From: an uncultured Vampirovibrio sp.
GTDB lineage: Bacteria; Cyanobacteriota; Vampirovibrionia; Gastranaerophilales; Gastranaerophilaceae
Reading direction: 5' to 3'
DNA: 64,000 nt
Assembly (NCBI GenBank): GCA_910578465.1
Contig: CAJTPW010000002.1
Span: 426,518 to 490,517, forward strand
Part shown: one piece after another, positions 17,223 through 26,488 of the stretch
Numbering within the stretch: position 1 is the stretch's first letter
Layout: each line of letters starts with the position of its first letter
Program-made: the position numbers and the translations under genes
The notes under the pieces: generated by a model
Told to the model about the DNA's origin: nothing
What the model saw: the letters and a program-made list of their open reading frames with translations, nothing else
The model's database searches: none

Positions 17223-17398
17223 TTACTTTTTCAAATCTATTTCATATTATAAACATAAAGAAGAGCTAATACAAATTAATGTAAAGGTTCTTTTAAAGAT
17301 TGTTTATCTTTGTCAAGCAAAATAAACACCAAAATGTAGACTTTTGTAAAACAAGAATAATCAATATAACGTCATCACATAGTTTAAAGGAGAAAAAG

Positions 17399-17602
17399 AT
17401 GAGATTACAAGAAAGCATTATCGAAGCTGTAGGACAAGTTTACAACTACTTAGCAGAAAACGGTGAAGTTACAACTAAAAAAATGCAAAAAGATTTATCA
17501 CTTGATGACAACTTCACAAGCTTGAGCCTTGGCTGGTTAGCAAGAGAAGATAAAGTTGCTATTGAAAAAAGAGGCGCATATACAAAAGTAAGCCTTATTT
17601 AA
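17399..17602 (+). CDS. Small winged-helix protein, DUF2582-like
   Basis: 67 aa with a good SD (AAAGGAG) before ATG 17399. The sequence EAVGQVYNYLAENGEVTTKK and LGWLAREDKV fits the short winged-helix DUF2582 family, thought to be a DNA-binding or protein-interaction module. Monocistronic, with a strong hairpin terminator downstream. Upstream lies a 130-nt AT-rich region shared with the divergent leuD. Confidence 0.8.
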   Translation: MRLQESIIEAVGQVYNYLAENGEVTTKKMQKDLSLDDNFTSLSLGWLAREDKVAIEKRGAYTKVSLI

Positions 17603-17663
17603 GCAGTATTTCCAACAAAAATTGCGAAACAATTTGAACGGAAATAAAAATATATACCTTACG

Positions 17664-17722
17664 TAAAAGTTGTCCTTGTTAATATTAAAATTCAAAATAT
17701 TGACAAGGGCGACTTTTTTTAT
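17664..17722 (+). terminator. Rho-independent terminator
   Basis: AAGTTGTCCTTGTTAATATT pairs with AATATTGACAAGGGCGACTT, followed by a T run. Confidence 0.85.
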
Positions 17723-17792
17723 GACAATATTATTTATGTTTATGTTAAAATCATTATAACAATTGACTATTAAAATAAAAGGATTATGAAAA

Positions 17793-18158
17793 ATGGCAGT
17801 ACCAAAGAAAAGAACAGGCAAATCAGCACAAGCCAAAAGAAGAGCAAACTGGAAAGGCACAGTTCCCGCAACAACTACTTGTAAAAATTGCGGAAGCGTT
17901 GTTTTAACACACACTGTTTGCCCTGAGTGCGGAACATATAAAGGTAAAGTTGTAAGCATTAAAGGCCAAACTGCACCCGTTGAAGCTAAAGAAGAAGTAA
18001 AAGAAAGCAAAAAAGCGGCTAAAAAAGCTGAAGCTGAAGTTAAAGAAGAAACTAAAGCGGAAGATGTAAAAGAAGAAACAGCGGAAGAAAAGCCGAAAAG
18101 AACAAGAAAGAAAAAGGCTGAAACCGCTGAAAAAACCGAAGGCGAAGATAAAGAATAA
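17793..18158 (+). CDS. rpmF: 50S ribosomal protein L32 with a long acidic/basic C-terminal tail
   Basis: 121 aa, about twice the usual 57-60. The N-terminal half is standard L32: MAVPKKRTGKSAQAKRR, then zinc ligands in CKNCG and CPECG. From about residue 62 the protein is a low-complexity Lys/Glu/Ala tail with KRTRKKK near the end. It precedes plsX, the common rpmF-plsX-fab arrangement, with a hairpin between them. Confidence 0.93.
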   Translation: MAVPKKRTGKSAQAKRRANWKGTVPATTTCKNCGSVVLTHTVCPECGTYKGKVVSIKGQTAPVEAKEEVKESKKAAKKAEAEVKEETKAEDVKEETAEEKPKRTRKKKAETAEKTEGEDKE

Positions 18159-18166
18159 TTAAACCG

Positions 18167-18200
18167 TTTAAAGGCGGGGCATTTTTCACCCGCCTTTAAA
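18167..18200 (+). terminator. Hairpin between rpmF and plsX (possible attenuator)
   Basis: TTTAAAGGCGGG and CCCGCCTTTAAA form a perfect 12-bp stem, but no T run follows, so read-through into plsX is likely. Confidence 0.55.
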
Positions 18201-18252
18201 ATAAATCAAAAGTAAAACAAAGAGTAGACTTGTTTTTGAGGAAGTTAGTATT

Positions 18253-19308
18253 ATGACGAGAATAGCAATTGATGCTATGGGAGGGGACCACGCCCCGAGA
18301 GAGATTGTTAAGGGTGCAGTTTGGGCTGCGCTTGATTACGATATCCCGATAGAGCTTGTCGGTAAAGAAGATGAAATCAAAGCCGAACTTAACGGGATTC
18401 AAAAAAATGGTATAAGGTCAAAACGCGGCGGTTATTTTTCTCATAATATTAAAGTTGATTTATCAAAACTTGATATAAAAATTACCCACGCGGATGAAGT
18501 AATTGAAATGGGCGAAGCTGTAGGCCAGGCAATCAGAAAGAAGAAAAAATCTTCAATAGTGCTTGCCGTAGATGCGGTTGCGCAGGGAAGTTCCGACGCT
18601 GTTGTTGCGGCAGGCTCAACAGGGGCAGCTATGGCTTCAAGTCTTTTTGGACTCGGAAGATTAAAAGGAATTGAAAGACCTGCAATTTGCGTTACCCTTC
18701 CTGCGATGAAAAATCCGATATGCTTAATTGACGCAGGCGCAAACAGCAGTTCAACCCCCGAAATGCTTTGTCAGTTTGCAATTATGGGTTCAACATTTGT
18801 AAAGAATGTTTACGGCAGACAAAATCCGACCGTTGGCATTTTAAATATCGGTGAAGAGGCAGGAAAAGGCAACGAACTTGTTCAAACCGCACATAAAATG
18901 CTTCAGGAGCTCAAAGAAAACGGACAGCTGAATTTCATCGGAAACATAGAAGGCAAGGAAGTATTCCACGGTGACTGCGATATCGTTGTATGTGACGGCT
19001 TTGTTGGAAACGTTGCGCTGAAAATTGTTGAAGGTTCCTCTTTAATGTTGTTTGAGATGATTAAAGAAGAGTTTAATTCAAACATTATTTCAAAAGTAAT
19101 AGGCCTTTGCGCCAAACCTTTTATGAAAAGAATTTACAAACGAATTAACTACGAAGAATTCGGCGGAGCTCTTTTGCTCGGCGTTAAAGGAATAACCGTT
19201 ATTGCACACGGAAGAAGCACGGCATATGCCATTAAAAATGCGGTGCGCGTTGCAAAGGAAGCCGTTGAAACAGGTGTAAACAAAAAAATATCAGAATTTT
19301 TTCAATAG
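18253..19308 (+). CDS. plsX: Phosphate acyltransferase PlsX
   Basis: 351 aa. Makes acyl-phosphate from acyl-ACP for phospholipid synthesis. Typical start IAIDAMGGDHAPREIVKG, HADEVIEMGE, AGSTGAAMASSLFGLGRL, a GNIEGKEVFHGDCDIVVCDGF-type substrate stretch and the C-terminal GGALLLGVKGITVIAHG. First of four consecutive lipid genes. Confidence 0.97.
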   Translation: MTRIAIDAMGGDHAPREIVKGAVWAALDYDIPIELVGKEDEIKAELNGIQKNGIRSKRGGYFSHNIKVDLSKLDIKITHADEVIEMGEAVGQAIRKKKKSSIVLAVDAVAQGSSDAVVAAGSTGAAMASSLFGLGRLKGIERPAICVTLPAMKNPICLIDAGANSSSTPEMLCQFAIMGSTFVKNVYGRQNPTVGILNIGEEAGKGNELVQTAHKMLQELKENGQLNFIGNIEGKEVFHGDCDIVVCDGFVGNVALKIVEGSSLMLFEMIKEEFNSNIISKVIGLCAKPFMKRIYKRINYEEFGGALLLGVKGITVIAHGRSTAYAIKNAVRVAKEAVETGVNKKISEFFQ

Positions 19309-19328
19309 ACCTTGTAAAGGAAATAAAC

Positions 19329-20330
19329 ATGAACTACAAACCCGTACAAATACTATCTATCGGCATGTCAGTGCCTGAAACAATTGTTACAAACGATGAT
19401 TTGACAAAAATTTTAGACACTTCCGATGAGTGGATTTCAACAAGAACGGGTATAAAACAAAGACACATTGCAAACGGCGATGAGAACTCCACCTTTTTTG
19501 GAATTGAAGCGGCAAAAGATGCTCTTCAAAAAGCAGAGGTCGACGGCGAATGTGTTGATGCAATAATTGTTGCATCTTCAAACCCTTACAATATCTACCC
19601 GTCAACAGGGTGTGCAATTCAAGAAGCTATAGGTGCCAAAAACGCTATAGCGTTTGATATAACGGCAGCCTGCACCGGCATGCTGTATGCTCTTGAGATG
19701 GGCCGCGCGTTTATTGCAACGGGAAAATATAAGAATGTGCTTTTGGTTGCAACAGACACCAATACAAAATTTTTGGACTGGACCGACAGAACAAGCTGCG
19801 TGCTTTTTGGAGACGGCGCCGGAGCAATTTTAATCACAGAATCAAAAGACGGTGTAGACGACATCATTGCACTGAATGTTAACGCGGACGGCTCAATGGG
19901 AAGACACATTACAATGAACCTTGTAGGGGAAAATTGCCCGCTTGTAGCTCCTGCGGAATCAGGTCAGAAAAAAATTACAATGAACGGTAAAGAAGTGTAT
20001 AAATTTGTAATGCATACAATGCCCGAATCAATTATGAAATGCCTCGAAGATGCAGGATTAGAGCCTAAAGACATTGATTATCTTGTACCACATCAGGCAA
20101 ATTTAAGAATTATCGAAGGACTTCAGAGCCGTCTTGAATTTACAAACGATAAAGTTGTTGTAAATATTGATAAATACGGAAACACATCAGCGGCTTCCGT
20201 TCCGATAGCATTATCCGAAGCCATAAGCTCGGGAAAAATTAAGACCCCTTCAAAAGCTATTCTTTGCGCATTTGGTGCAGGCATGGCATGGGGTTCTGCC
20301 GTAGTAAGGCTTAGAGAAGGTTTAAAATAA
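19329..20330 (+). CDS. fabH: Beta-ketoacyl-ACP synthase III
   Basis: 333 aa. Condenses acetyl-CoA with malonyl-ACP to start fatty acid chains. Triad C115 (ITAACTGML), H255 (VPHQANLRI) and N285 (YGNTSAASV) are present, with the early DEWISTRTGIKQRH motif. It lies 21 nt after plsX, with an AAAGGA SD. Confidence 0.97.
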   Translation: MNYKPVQILSIGMSVPETIVTNDDLTKILDTSDEWISTRTGIKQRHIANGDENSTFFGIEAAKDALQKAEVDGECVDAIIVASSNPYNIYPSTGCAIQEAIGAKNAIAFDITAACTGMLYALEMGRAFIATGKYKNVLLVATDTNTKFLDWTDRTSCVLFGDGAGAILITESKDGVDDIIALNVNADGSMGRHITMNLVGENCPLVAPAESGQKKITMNGKEVYKFVMHTMPESIMKCLEDAGLEPKDIDYLVPHQANLRIIEGLQSRLEFTNDKVVVNIDKYGNTSAASVPIALSEAISSGKIKTPSKAILCAFGAGMAWGSAVVRLREGLK

Positions 20331-20357
20331 AGTAATTAATAATAAGGAATTTTAAGG

Positions 20358-21317
20358 ATGGGAAAAATCGCATTTATATTCCCCGGCCAGGGCGCACAAA
20401 CGACAGGCATGGGATTAGATTTGTTTGAAAATTTTGATTCCGCAAAAAAAGTTTTCAACAAAGCGGATGAAGTTTTGGGTAAAAGTGTTTCAAAAATGTG
20501 TTTTGAAGGACCCGATGAAGTTTTAAAACAAACGGTAAACACTCAAAGCTGTCTGCTTGCTGTTTCAATCGCAGCACTTGAAGCCCTTAAAGAAGTTTCA
20601 AAAGGCTCAATTAAAGCAGACTACGCACTCGGACATTCTCTGGGTGAATATTCCGCTATGTATGCAGCAGGAGTAATGGATTTAGACAATATTTTGCTTG
20701 CAATTCAAAAAAGGGCAGATTTAATGCAGGAAGCATGCGAAAATTCAAAATCGGGTGCAATGAGTGCAATTTTAGGGCTAAGCGAAGATAAAATTAAAGA
20801 ATGCCTTAATGAGGCTTCTTCAAAAGGTCTTGTTTCAATTGCAAACTATAACGAACCAAACCAGATTGTAATTACGGGAGAAGCGGACGCTGTTAACTTT
20901 GCAAACGAACTTATTAAAGAAGCAGGCGCAAAAAGGGTTGTTCCGCTTGCTGTTTCAGGCGGCTTCCATTCAAAACTAATGCAGAGTGCAAGCGATAAAT
21001 TTAAAGATTTTGTTCCGACACTCAAAATGAACGACACAAACATCCCCGTTGTGACAAACGTTGATGCGGAACTTACAACAAAAGCTGATGATTTCAGAGC
21101 AAAAATGCCTGAGCAAATAAGCTCTTCCGTTTATTGGACACAATCAATCAAAAAACTTCTGGAGCTTGGAGTTGATACGTTTATTGAGCTTGGAAACGGT
21201 AAAGTTTTAGCAGGCTTAAACAGGAAAATCTGCCCTGCCGAAGTTAAAACGTATAACGTATTTGACAGTGAATCACTTCGTGCAACGGTTGAAGCACTCA
21301 ACACGGTAAATGTGTAA
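20358..21317 (+). CDS. fabD: Malonyl-CoA:ACP transacylase
   Basis: 319 aa. Loads malonyl groups on ACP. FPGQGAQTTGMG at the N-terminus, serine nucleophile S94 in ALGHSLGEYSA, catalytic histidine H204 in SGGFHSKLM. In operon with fabH and fabG. Confidence 0.97.
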   Translation: MGKIAFIFPGQGAQTTGMGLDLFENFDSAKKVFNKADEVLGKSVSKMCFEGPDEVLKQTVNTQSCLLAVSIAALEALKEVSKGSIKADYALGHSLGEYSAMYAAGVMDLDNILLAIQKRADLMQEACENSKSGAMSAILGLSEDKIKECLNEASSKGLVSIANYNEPNQIVITGEADAVNFANELIKEAGAKRVVPLAVSGGFHSKLMQSASDKFKDFVPTLKMNDTNIPVVTNVDAELTTKADDFRAKMPEQISSSVYWTQSIKKLLELGVDTFIELGNGKVLAGLNRKICPAEVKTYNVFDSESLRATVEALNTVNV

Positions 21318-21343
21318 AAGATATAAAGGATTGGAGATTTAAA

Positions 21344-22075
21344 ATGACAGATGTTAATAAAGTAGCTTTGGTGACAGGCGGCTCAAGAGGAATAGGTAAA
21401 GCTTGCGCGCTTGAGCTTGCAAAAGCAGGATATGACGTAGTTATAAATTATGCAGGAAACGAAGAGGCTGCAAATAAAACGGTGGATGAAATAAAGGCGC
21501 TTGGCCAAAAAGCTGCAGCAAAGAAATTTGACGTTTCAAACAAAGAAGCTGCAGAAGCTGCAATAGCTGAAATTGTTAATGAATTTGGAAGAATTGATGT
21601 TCTTGTAAATAACGCAGGCATTACAAGAGACAACCTGTTTATGAGAATGAAAGATGAAGAATGGCTTGCCGTTATCAATACAAACCTGAATTCGGCTTAT
21701 TTTGTGACAAACCCTGTTTCAAAAATTATGATTAAGCAAAGAAGCGGTGCAATTGTAAATATGGCTTCGGTTTCAGGAGTATACGGCAACGCAGGGCAGG
21801 CAAACTATTCCGCTGCAAAAGCAGGTATGATTGGTTTTACAAAAGCCCTTGCAAAAGAACTTGCTTCACGTAACATTAGAGTTAATGCCGTAGCACCGGG
21901 CTTTATTCAAACCGATATGACAAAAGATTTGCCTGTGGATAAGATTGTTGAAAGAATTCCGTTAAAAACTTTAGGGCAGCCCGAAGACATCGCAAAAACG
22001 GTTAAATTTTTGGCAGCCGATGCAACATATATTACAGGTCAGGTAATAGGCGTGGATGGCGGTCTTGTTATATAA
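21344..22075 (+). CDS. fabG: 3-oxoacyl-ACP reductase
   Basis: 243 aa SDR enzyme, NADPH-dependent reduction in the elongation cycle. Cofactor motif TGGSRGIGKA, NNAG at 89-92, catalytic S142, Y155 and K159 in MASVSGVYGNAGQANYSAAKAG (split here for length: Y-x3-K is intact). SD AAAGGATTGGAG region upstream. The operon continues into an ankyrin gene; acpP and fabF, which often come next, are absent. Confidence 0.97.
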   Translation: MTDVNKVALVTGGSRGIGKACALELAKAGYDVVINYAGNEEAANKTVDEIKALGQKAAAKKFDVSNKEAAEAAIAEIVNEFGRIDVLVNNAGITRDNLFMRMKDEEWLAVINTNLNSAYFVTNPVSKIMIKQRSGAIVNMASVSGVYGNAGQANYSAAKAGMIGFTKALAKELASRNIRVNAVAPGFIQTDMTKDLPVDKIVERIPLKTLGQPEDIAKTVKFLAADATYITGQVIGVDGGLVI

Positions 22076-22105
22076 TTGAATAAGGATTTGCGGGAATTTA
22101 TCAAT

Positions 22106-22813
22106 ATGAAACTGCAATATAAAAAAGTGACATTATTAACAAAATTTTTTACTGTGGCCCTTTTGCTGGGTCACAGTATTTTTAGTACACAGCCTGCGTT
22201 TTGTGATTTTTCACTGGATGATTTTAAGGAATATTCCGTAGGCTCAGGGCTTTCTTCCCCTTTTTCACCCGGTTTTAGCGGCCAAATCCCCTTGGGTAAA
22301 CAGGATTTAACCCCGAAAGAAAAAGAAGATGTCAGGTTTGCAAGAGAAGAGCTTAACAGAAAAAAAATCCCGTATTCTTCGGAAGAATTCATAAAACAGA
22401 TAAAGAAAAATAAAATCGACAATGTAAAATTAATGATGGATGCGGGAATGAGCCCAAATGCGGATTATTTTGGAGAGCATGCCCTTTATTATGCTGCAAG
22501 AAAAAATAAAACCGAAATAGGGCTTTTGCTGCTTGAAAAAGGCGCTTCGCCAAATATAGGGTTTGATTCGCCTGTTTTCTGGGCAGTTAAAAACAATGAT
22601 TACGAACTTACAAAAGCTCTCATTGAAAGCGGTGCAAAGCTTGATTATATAGATTTTGTTTCATCAAAAAGCATTTTATATACGGCACTTAAAGCAGGAA
22701 ATATAAAAATTGCAAAGCTTCTTTTAGAAAGTGGTACAAAGCTTGATAATCATTCCGCATTTTTAATAAAGAAGAAAAATTTATTTGCTAAACTGGGAGT
22801 GCCAAGGTTTTAA
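22106..22813 (+). CDS. Exported ankyrin-repeat protein
   Basis: 235 aa from ATG 22106 (GGGA about 9 nt upstream; an in-frame TTG directly after the fabG stop is less likely). A signal peptide covers residues 1-33, ending near AFC. After a Pro/Ser/Phe-rich linker, four to five ankyrin-type units follow (residues about 95-225), with the repeat pattern G-x-x-ALYYAARKNKTEIGLLLLEKGASPN. A protein-binding module of unknown partner, probably periplasmic. Transcribed after fabG; terminator 22812-22853. Confidence 0.78.
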   Translation: MKLQYKKVTLLTKFFTVALLLGHSIFSTQPAFCDFSLDDFKEYSVGSGLSSPFSPGFSGQIPLGKQDLTPKEKEDVRFAREELNRKKIPYSSEEFIKQIKKNKIDNVKLMMDAGMSPNADYFGEHALYYAARKNKTEIGLLLLEKGASPNIGFDSPVFWAVKNNDYELTKALIESGAKLDYIDFVSSKSILYTALKAGNIKIAKLLLESGTKLDNHSAFLIKKKNLFAKLGVPRF

Positions 22814-22853
22814 GCTTGGTTTTTTAATCAGAACATTTTAAAAAACCAAGCTT
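22812..22853. terminator. Bidirectional terminator between the ankyrin gene and pheS
   Basis: AAGCTTGGTTTTTTAA and TTAAAAAACCAAGCTT arms with a 9- to 10-nt loop serve both converging genes. Confidence 0.88.
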
Positions 22854-22865
22854 AGCATACAAGAT

Positions 22866-23900
22866 TTAAAACTGCTTTAAAAATCTTTCATCATTGTTGA
22901 AGAAAAGGCGAATATCATCAATTGAATACTTAAGCATTGTAAGTCTTTCAACGCCCATACCAAATGCAAACCCCGAATATACGTTCGGATCAATCCCGAC
23001 ACCTTTTAAAACATTGGGATCCACCATTCCGCACCCTAAAATTTCAAGCCAGCCTGTACCTGAACATGTCGGACAGCCCTTTCCTTCGCACATAATACAT
23101 TGAACATCAACCTCGGCGGAAGGCTCCGTAAACGGAAAGAAGCTGTTTCTAAACCTTGTCGGGCGAGTAGAGCCGAAGTAAAGTCTGATAAATTCATTCA
23201 AAGTACCTTTTAAATCGGTAAATCTGATGTTTTTATCCACACAAAGCCCCTCAATCTGGTGGAAAAGGTTATTCTTCCTTGCACTTACGGATTCGTTTCT
23301 ATAAACCCTGCCTGGAGAAATAATTTTAACGGGCGGTTTCTGATTTTCCATCGCATGGATTTGCGCGCCTGATGTATGACTTCTTAAAACCACATTTTTC
23401 ATATCTTTAACATAATAAGTATCCTGAACATCACGCGCAGGGTGTTCCTTCGGGGTATTTAAAAGGTCAAAGTTGTATTTTTCGGTTTCAACTTCAGGTG
23501 AATATTTGTTTTCAATTAATGAAAAACCGAGGTGTTCAAAAATTTCAACAATTTCATTCACGGTTGCAGTCAACGTATGAACGCGGCCTTTTTTAATATA
23601 TTCCCCGTCAAGCGTCGGATCAATTTTTTCCAAAACCAACTTTTGATTCAATTCTTCAAAATAGAAAGTGTCGTTTTTTTCTTTAATCAAGGCTTCTATC
23701 TCTTTTGAAACCTCATTTGTAAGAGAGCCGATTTTAGGACGAAGCGCGGGGTCAATATCTTTCAGACCTTTTTTCAAGTTGTTTAATTCTGACGCTCTTG
23801 ATAAATATTTATTTTTAACTTCATCAAGTTCTTTTAAATTATTTGCAGCGTCAATTTCCGCTATTGCACTTTTTTTAATCTCTAAAATTTTGCTTTCCAT
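22866..23900 (-). CDS. pheS: Phenylalanyl-tRNA synthetase alpha subunit
   Basis: 344 aa class II synthetase subunit. N-terminal coiled coil (about 1-85), motif 2 region with GRVYRNESVSARKNNLFHQIEG, the Phe pocket FRNSFFPFTEPSAEVDV and motif 3 GFAFGMGVERLTMLKY. It carries C-x2-C and C-x2-C (CIMCEGKGCPTC), a zinc-like cluster seen in many bacterial PheS. pheT is not adjacent, so the alpha and beta genes are unlinked here. Confidence 0.97.
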   Translation of the reverse strand: MESKILEIKKSAIAEIDAANNLKELDEVKNKYLSRASELNNLKKGLKDIDPALRPKIGSLTNEVSKEIEALIKEKNDTFYFEELNQKLVLEKIDPTLDGEYIKKGRVHTLTATVNEIVEIFEHLGFSLIENKYSPEVETEKYNFDLLNTPKEHPARDVQDTYYVKDMKNVVLRSHTSGAQIHAMENQKPPVKIISPGRVYRNESVSARKNNLFHQIEGLCVDKNIRFTDLKGTLNEFIRLYFGSTRPTRFRNSFFPFTEPSAEVDVQCIMCEGKGCPTCSGTGWLEILGCGMVDPNVLKGVGIDPNVYSGFAFGMGVERLTMLKYSIDDIRLFFNNDERFLKQF

Positions 23901-24020
23901 AAAAAACCAGATCCACTTAAACTATTTAAGATACAAACCAATATTACCCGAAAAAAAGACTGACATCAAGATTTTTGGTATAATGTTTTTATCTTTAAAG
24001 AGGAGAGTTTTAAAAAGCAT

Positions 24021-25616
24021 ATGATTATATTATTTTATATTTCGCTTTTCTTATACATATTCACAATGTCTGTCATTACAAATGTTGTGGATTTTGATCT
24101 ATGGGCAAGAATAGTTGTCGGAAAAACTTTTTTTCAAACAGGAGAACTTTTAAATTTCGATTTTCAATCTTTCGGCCCGACACGCCAATGGTTTGATCAT
24201 GAATGGGGTTCAAGCCTTGTATTTTATCAAATTCTGGATAAATTCGGCGATTTTGGCCTGATTGCTTTTAAAGCGGTGATGATTTTTATCACCCTGTTTA
24301 TTCTGACAAGAATAATTCTGCTTAGGCGAAAAAATTTTGAGGAAAAAAACGGTATAAGGGCTCAAAATCCTTTTACATCCGCACCTTTTAACATTATCTT
24401 TTTTATCCTCCTTACTCAGGCTGTACTTGATATTGTTTTTGCGACAGTAAGATGTAATGCTTTTACCTTTCTCTTTTTTGCAATTTGGCTCTATACGCTT
24501 GAAAAGACAAGGATTGAAGGACATTACAAACTGCTCTGGATTATCCCTGCCACAATGATTATATGGGCAAATATGCACGGCGGCTGCTTTGTCGGGCTCG
24601 GGCTTATTTTCCTTTATGCTCTGGGCGAATTTTTAAACAAAAAAAGGTTTACTCCATACATTATCGTGCTTGCGCTTTCTCTTTGTGCAATGTTTATAAA
24701 TCCTTACGGTATAAAATATGTTTACTTTTTATTCCATGCAATCACCCTGAAGCGCACAGCAATTACGGAATGGCAGCCTATTTTTCATCAAATACATATG
24801 CTTAAATTCTTCAAGTTTAAATTCTGGGCATTTGCCGTTGCTATTATTACAGGAGTATTCCTTGTAAAAAAATACCGCTTCCTTGGAGCAAATTTGACAA
24901 ATACGGTTGAAAAAATAAAAGCGCTCTATAATTCATTAGATAAAACAAAGGCCTTAATTTTAATTGTTATGTTTTTGATGAGCATAAAAACTTTGAGGCT
25001 CATTCCTTTCTTTGCGTTCAGCACCGCCGTTTTTATGTATGATGATATTTATAAAATATTCAATAAAAAGCTTTCAAACCCGCTGAATAATGTAAAAGAA
25101 ATATTTATCTCAATTTTAATTTTATTCTCGTTTTTATATACAATAAGAACAACACCTGTTCAAACCTCGCTTTCAGGGTATCCGTATGTTGAAGCGGAAT
25201 ATTTAAAAATAAATAATTTAAAGGGTAATTTATTTGCAAATTTCCACTTCGGGAGCTACCTTGCATACAAACTTTATCCTGATATTTTCATATTTATGGA
25301 TGGAAGATACGAAGAAAGCTACGACCCTGATTTATTAAGAAGGATGAACGACATATACGTTGGCGCAAACTGGGAAGAAGAATTTAACAAACAGCATATA
25401 GATTATGTCATCCTTGAAAAGGCATACGGAACCTTATATCAAAGACTTATAAAAAGCGGAAAATGGAGACTTGCTCTTGTAAGCAGAGAATTTGTGCTCC
25501 TTATAAGAAGCGACATTAAAATTAAAAATTCAAAGGTTCCGCCAAAAGAATTTGAACATTACAACAAAGATAAATGGAAAACAAACATAGACTGGAGCAT
25601 AAAAAATGCAAAATAG
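24021..25616 (+). CDS. Multi-pass membrane protein, GT-C glycosyltransferase-like
   Basis: 531 aa with about ten predicted helices and a C-terminal soluble part (from about 400). Near the N-terminus DFDLWARIVVGKTFF and WFDHEWGSSLVFYQ resemble the conserved loop of polyprenol-dependent GT-C membrane glycosyltransferases, where an early Asp is catalytic (here D23 or D25). The C-terminal LFANFHFGSYLAYKLYPD is common in this group of uncharacterised proteins. SD GAGGAGAG upstream. Overlaps the next gene by 11 nt. Substrate unknown. Confidence 0.72.
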   Translation: MIILFYISLFLYIFTMSVITNVVDFDLWARIVVGKTFFQTGELLNFDFQSFGPTRQWFDHEWGSSLVFYQILDKFGDFGLIAFKAVMIFITLFILTRIILLRRKNFEEKNGIRAQNPFTSAPFNIIFFILLTQAVLDIVFATVRCNAFTFLFFAIWLYTLEKTRIEGHYKLLWIIPATMIIWANMHGGCFVGLGLIFLYALGEFLNKKRFTPYIIVLALSLCAMFINPYGIKYVYFLFHAITLKRTAITEWQPIFHQIHMLKFFKFKFWAFAVAIITGVFLVKKYRFLGANLTNTVEKIKALYNSLDKTKALILIVMFLMSIKTLRLIPFFAFSTAVFMYDDIYKIFNKKLSNPLNNVKEIFISILILFSFLYTIRTTPVQTSLSGYPYVEAEYLKINNLKGNLFANFHFGSYLAYKLYPDIFIFMDGRYEESYDPDLLRRMNDIYVGANWEEEFNKQHIDYVILEKAYGTLYQRLIKSGKWRLALVSREFVLLIRSDIKIKNSKVPPKEFEHYNKDKWKTNIDWSIKNAK

Positions 25617-26094
25617 ATTTTATGCTGTTTTTTTCATGCTTTTTTTCTGTACAGTTTTTTTGAATATAAACCCGACTTTTGCAAAGAATAAGAACGATAT
25701 TTTTAAAAGACAGCCTCTAAATATCAGGCAGGGAGAATATGTTGACATTAAAGATGAACTTTCTTTAGATGAAGCCGAACTTTACGATTTTAACAGCATA
25801 AAAGAGGATGAAGAAAAAGTTTTAAGACCGATTGTACTTGAACTTGAAGCGAGATATTTAAGGCTTGATGAATTAAATGAGGTTGAATGCAAGTGGTATC
25901 AAAGAACCTGTAAAAAGGAATTAAAACAGGACAAAGCATTTCTTGCTGATGATATTAAGGAATTAAAAAGACAGGTATGGCAAAAGAAAGAATATTATAA
26001 AATTTTATACCTTAATGCAACAACGCGCGAGCAGGATAAAAAATTAAGACAGATGATATTTAACAAAACAAAAGGCAAAATGCAGATGTGGTAA
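25606..26094 (+). CDS. Exported hypothetical protein, helical
   Basis: 162 aa. Signal peptide (about residues 1-26, ending TFA). The mature part is charged and probably helical, with one C-x5-C pair (CKWYQRTC) that might form a disulfide. It overlaps the GT-C-like gene by 11 nt, so the two are likely translated together and may work together at the membrane. No family recognised. Confidence 0.7.
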   Translation: MQNRFYAVFFMLFFCTVFLNINPTFAKNKNDIFKRQPLNIRQGEYVDIKDELSLDEAELYDFNSIKEDEEKVLRPIVLELEARYLRLDELNEVECKWYQRTCKKELKQDKAFLADDIKELKRQVWQKKEYYKILYLNATTREQDKKLRQMIFNKTKGKMQMW

Positions 26095-26109
26095 GGACAA
26101 ACTGTACTG

Positions 26110-26244
26110 TTATTTCTTTTCTGCAAACTTTTCCGGGAATAAAATTTTATCTCCTTCTTTGAATTTATATATACCGTATACCATTGAGCCAACCATAAAA
26201 ACTATCGTCATTATACCGCCAATTAAATTGATATCTAAATTCAT
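26110..26244 (-). CDS. Very small membrane protein (44 aa), second copy of the pair
   Basis: Starts MNLDINLIGG, one membrane helix, ends FAEKK. Its ATG directly follows the TAA of the 78-aa gene (TAAATG), with GAGGGA upstream. Same layout and similar ends as the 39-aa gene at 10477-10596. Confidence 0.65.
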   Translation of the reverse strand: MNLDINLIGGIMTIVFMVGSMVYGIYKFKEGDKILFPEKFAEKK

Positions 26245-26481
26245 TTATTCCCTCAAACTTTCTATGGTTTTCAAAACTTCAATCCTCTTTATAAAAAATG
26301 CGTTAAGAAAAATTCCAAAAAATGCAAAACCGACCGCTGCGATGATTAATTGCCATATAAATTGCAGATTCATAGCTATCGCTAAAGAACCGCCGAAAGT
26401 TACAAACATACCGCTCCAAAGCAAATTCATCTCTGTTTTTAACAATCCGATTTTTTCTTTTAAATATTCTTTCTTCTCCAT
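26245..26481 (-). CDS. Small two-helix membrane protein (78 aa), first gene of the second pair
   Basis: MEKKEYLKEKIGLLKTE, then two membrane helices (about 22-42 and 46-66) and a short charged tail. It resembles the 68-aa protein at 10586-10792 in N-terminal helix, helix spacing and length. The ATG sits 7 nt after TATAAT and has no SD, so the mRNA is probably leaderless. Function unknown. Confidence 0.68.
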   Translation of the reverse strand: MEKKEYLKEKIGLLKTEMNLLWSGMFVTFGGSLAIAMNLQFIWQLIIAAVGFAFFGIFLNAFFIKRIEVLKTIESLRE

Positions 26482-26488
26482 AGATTTT

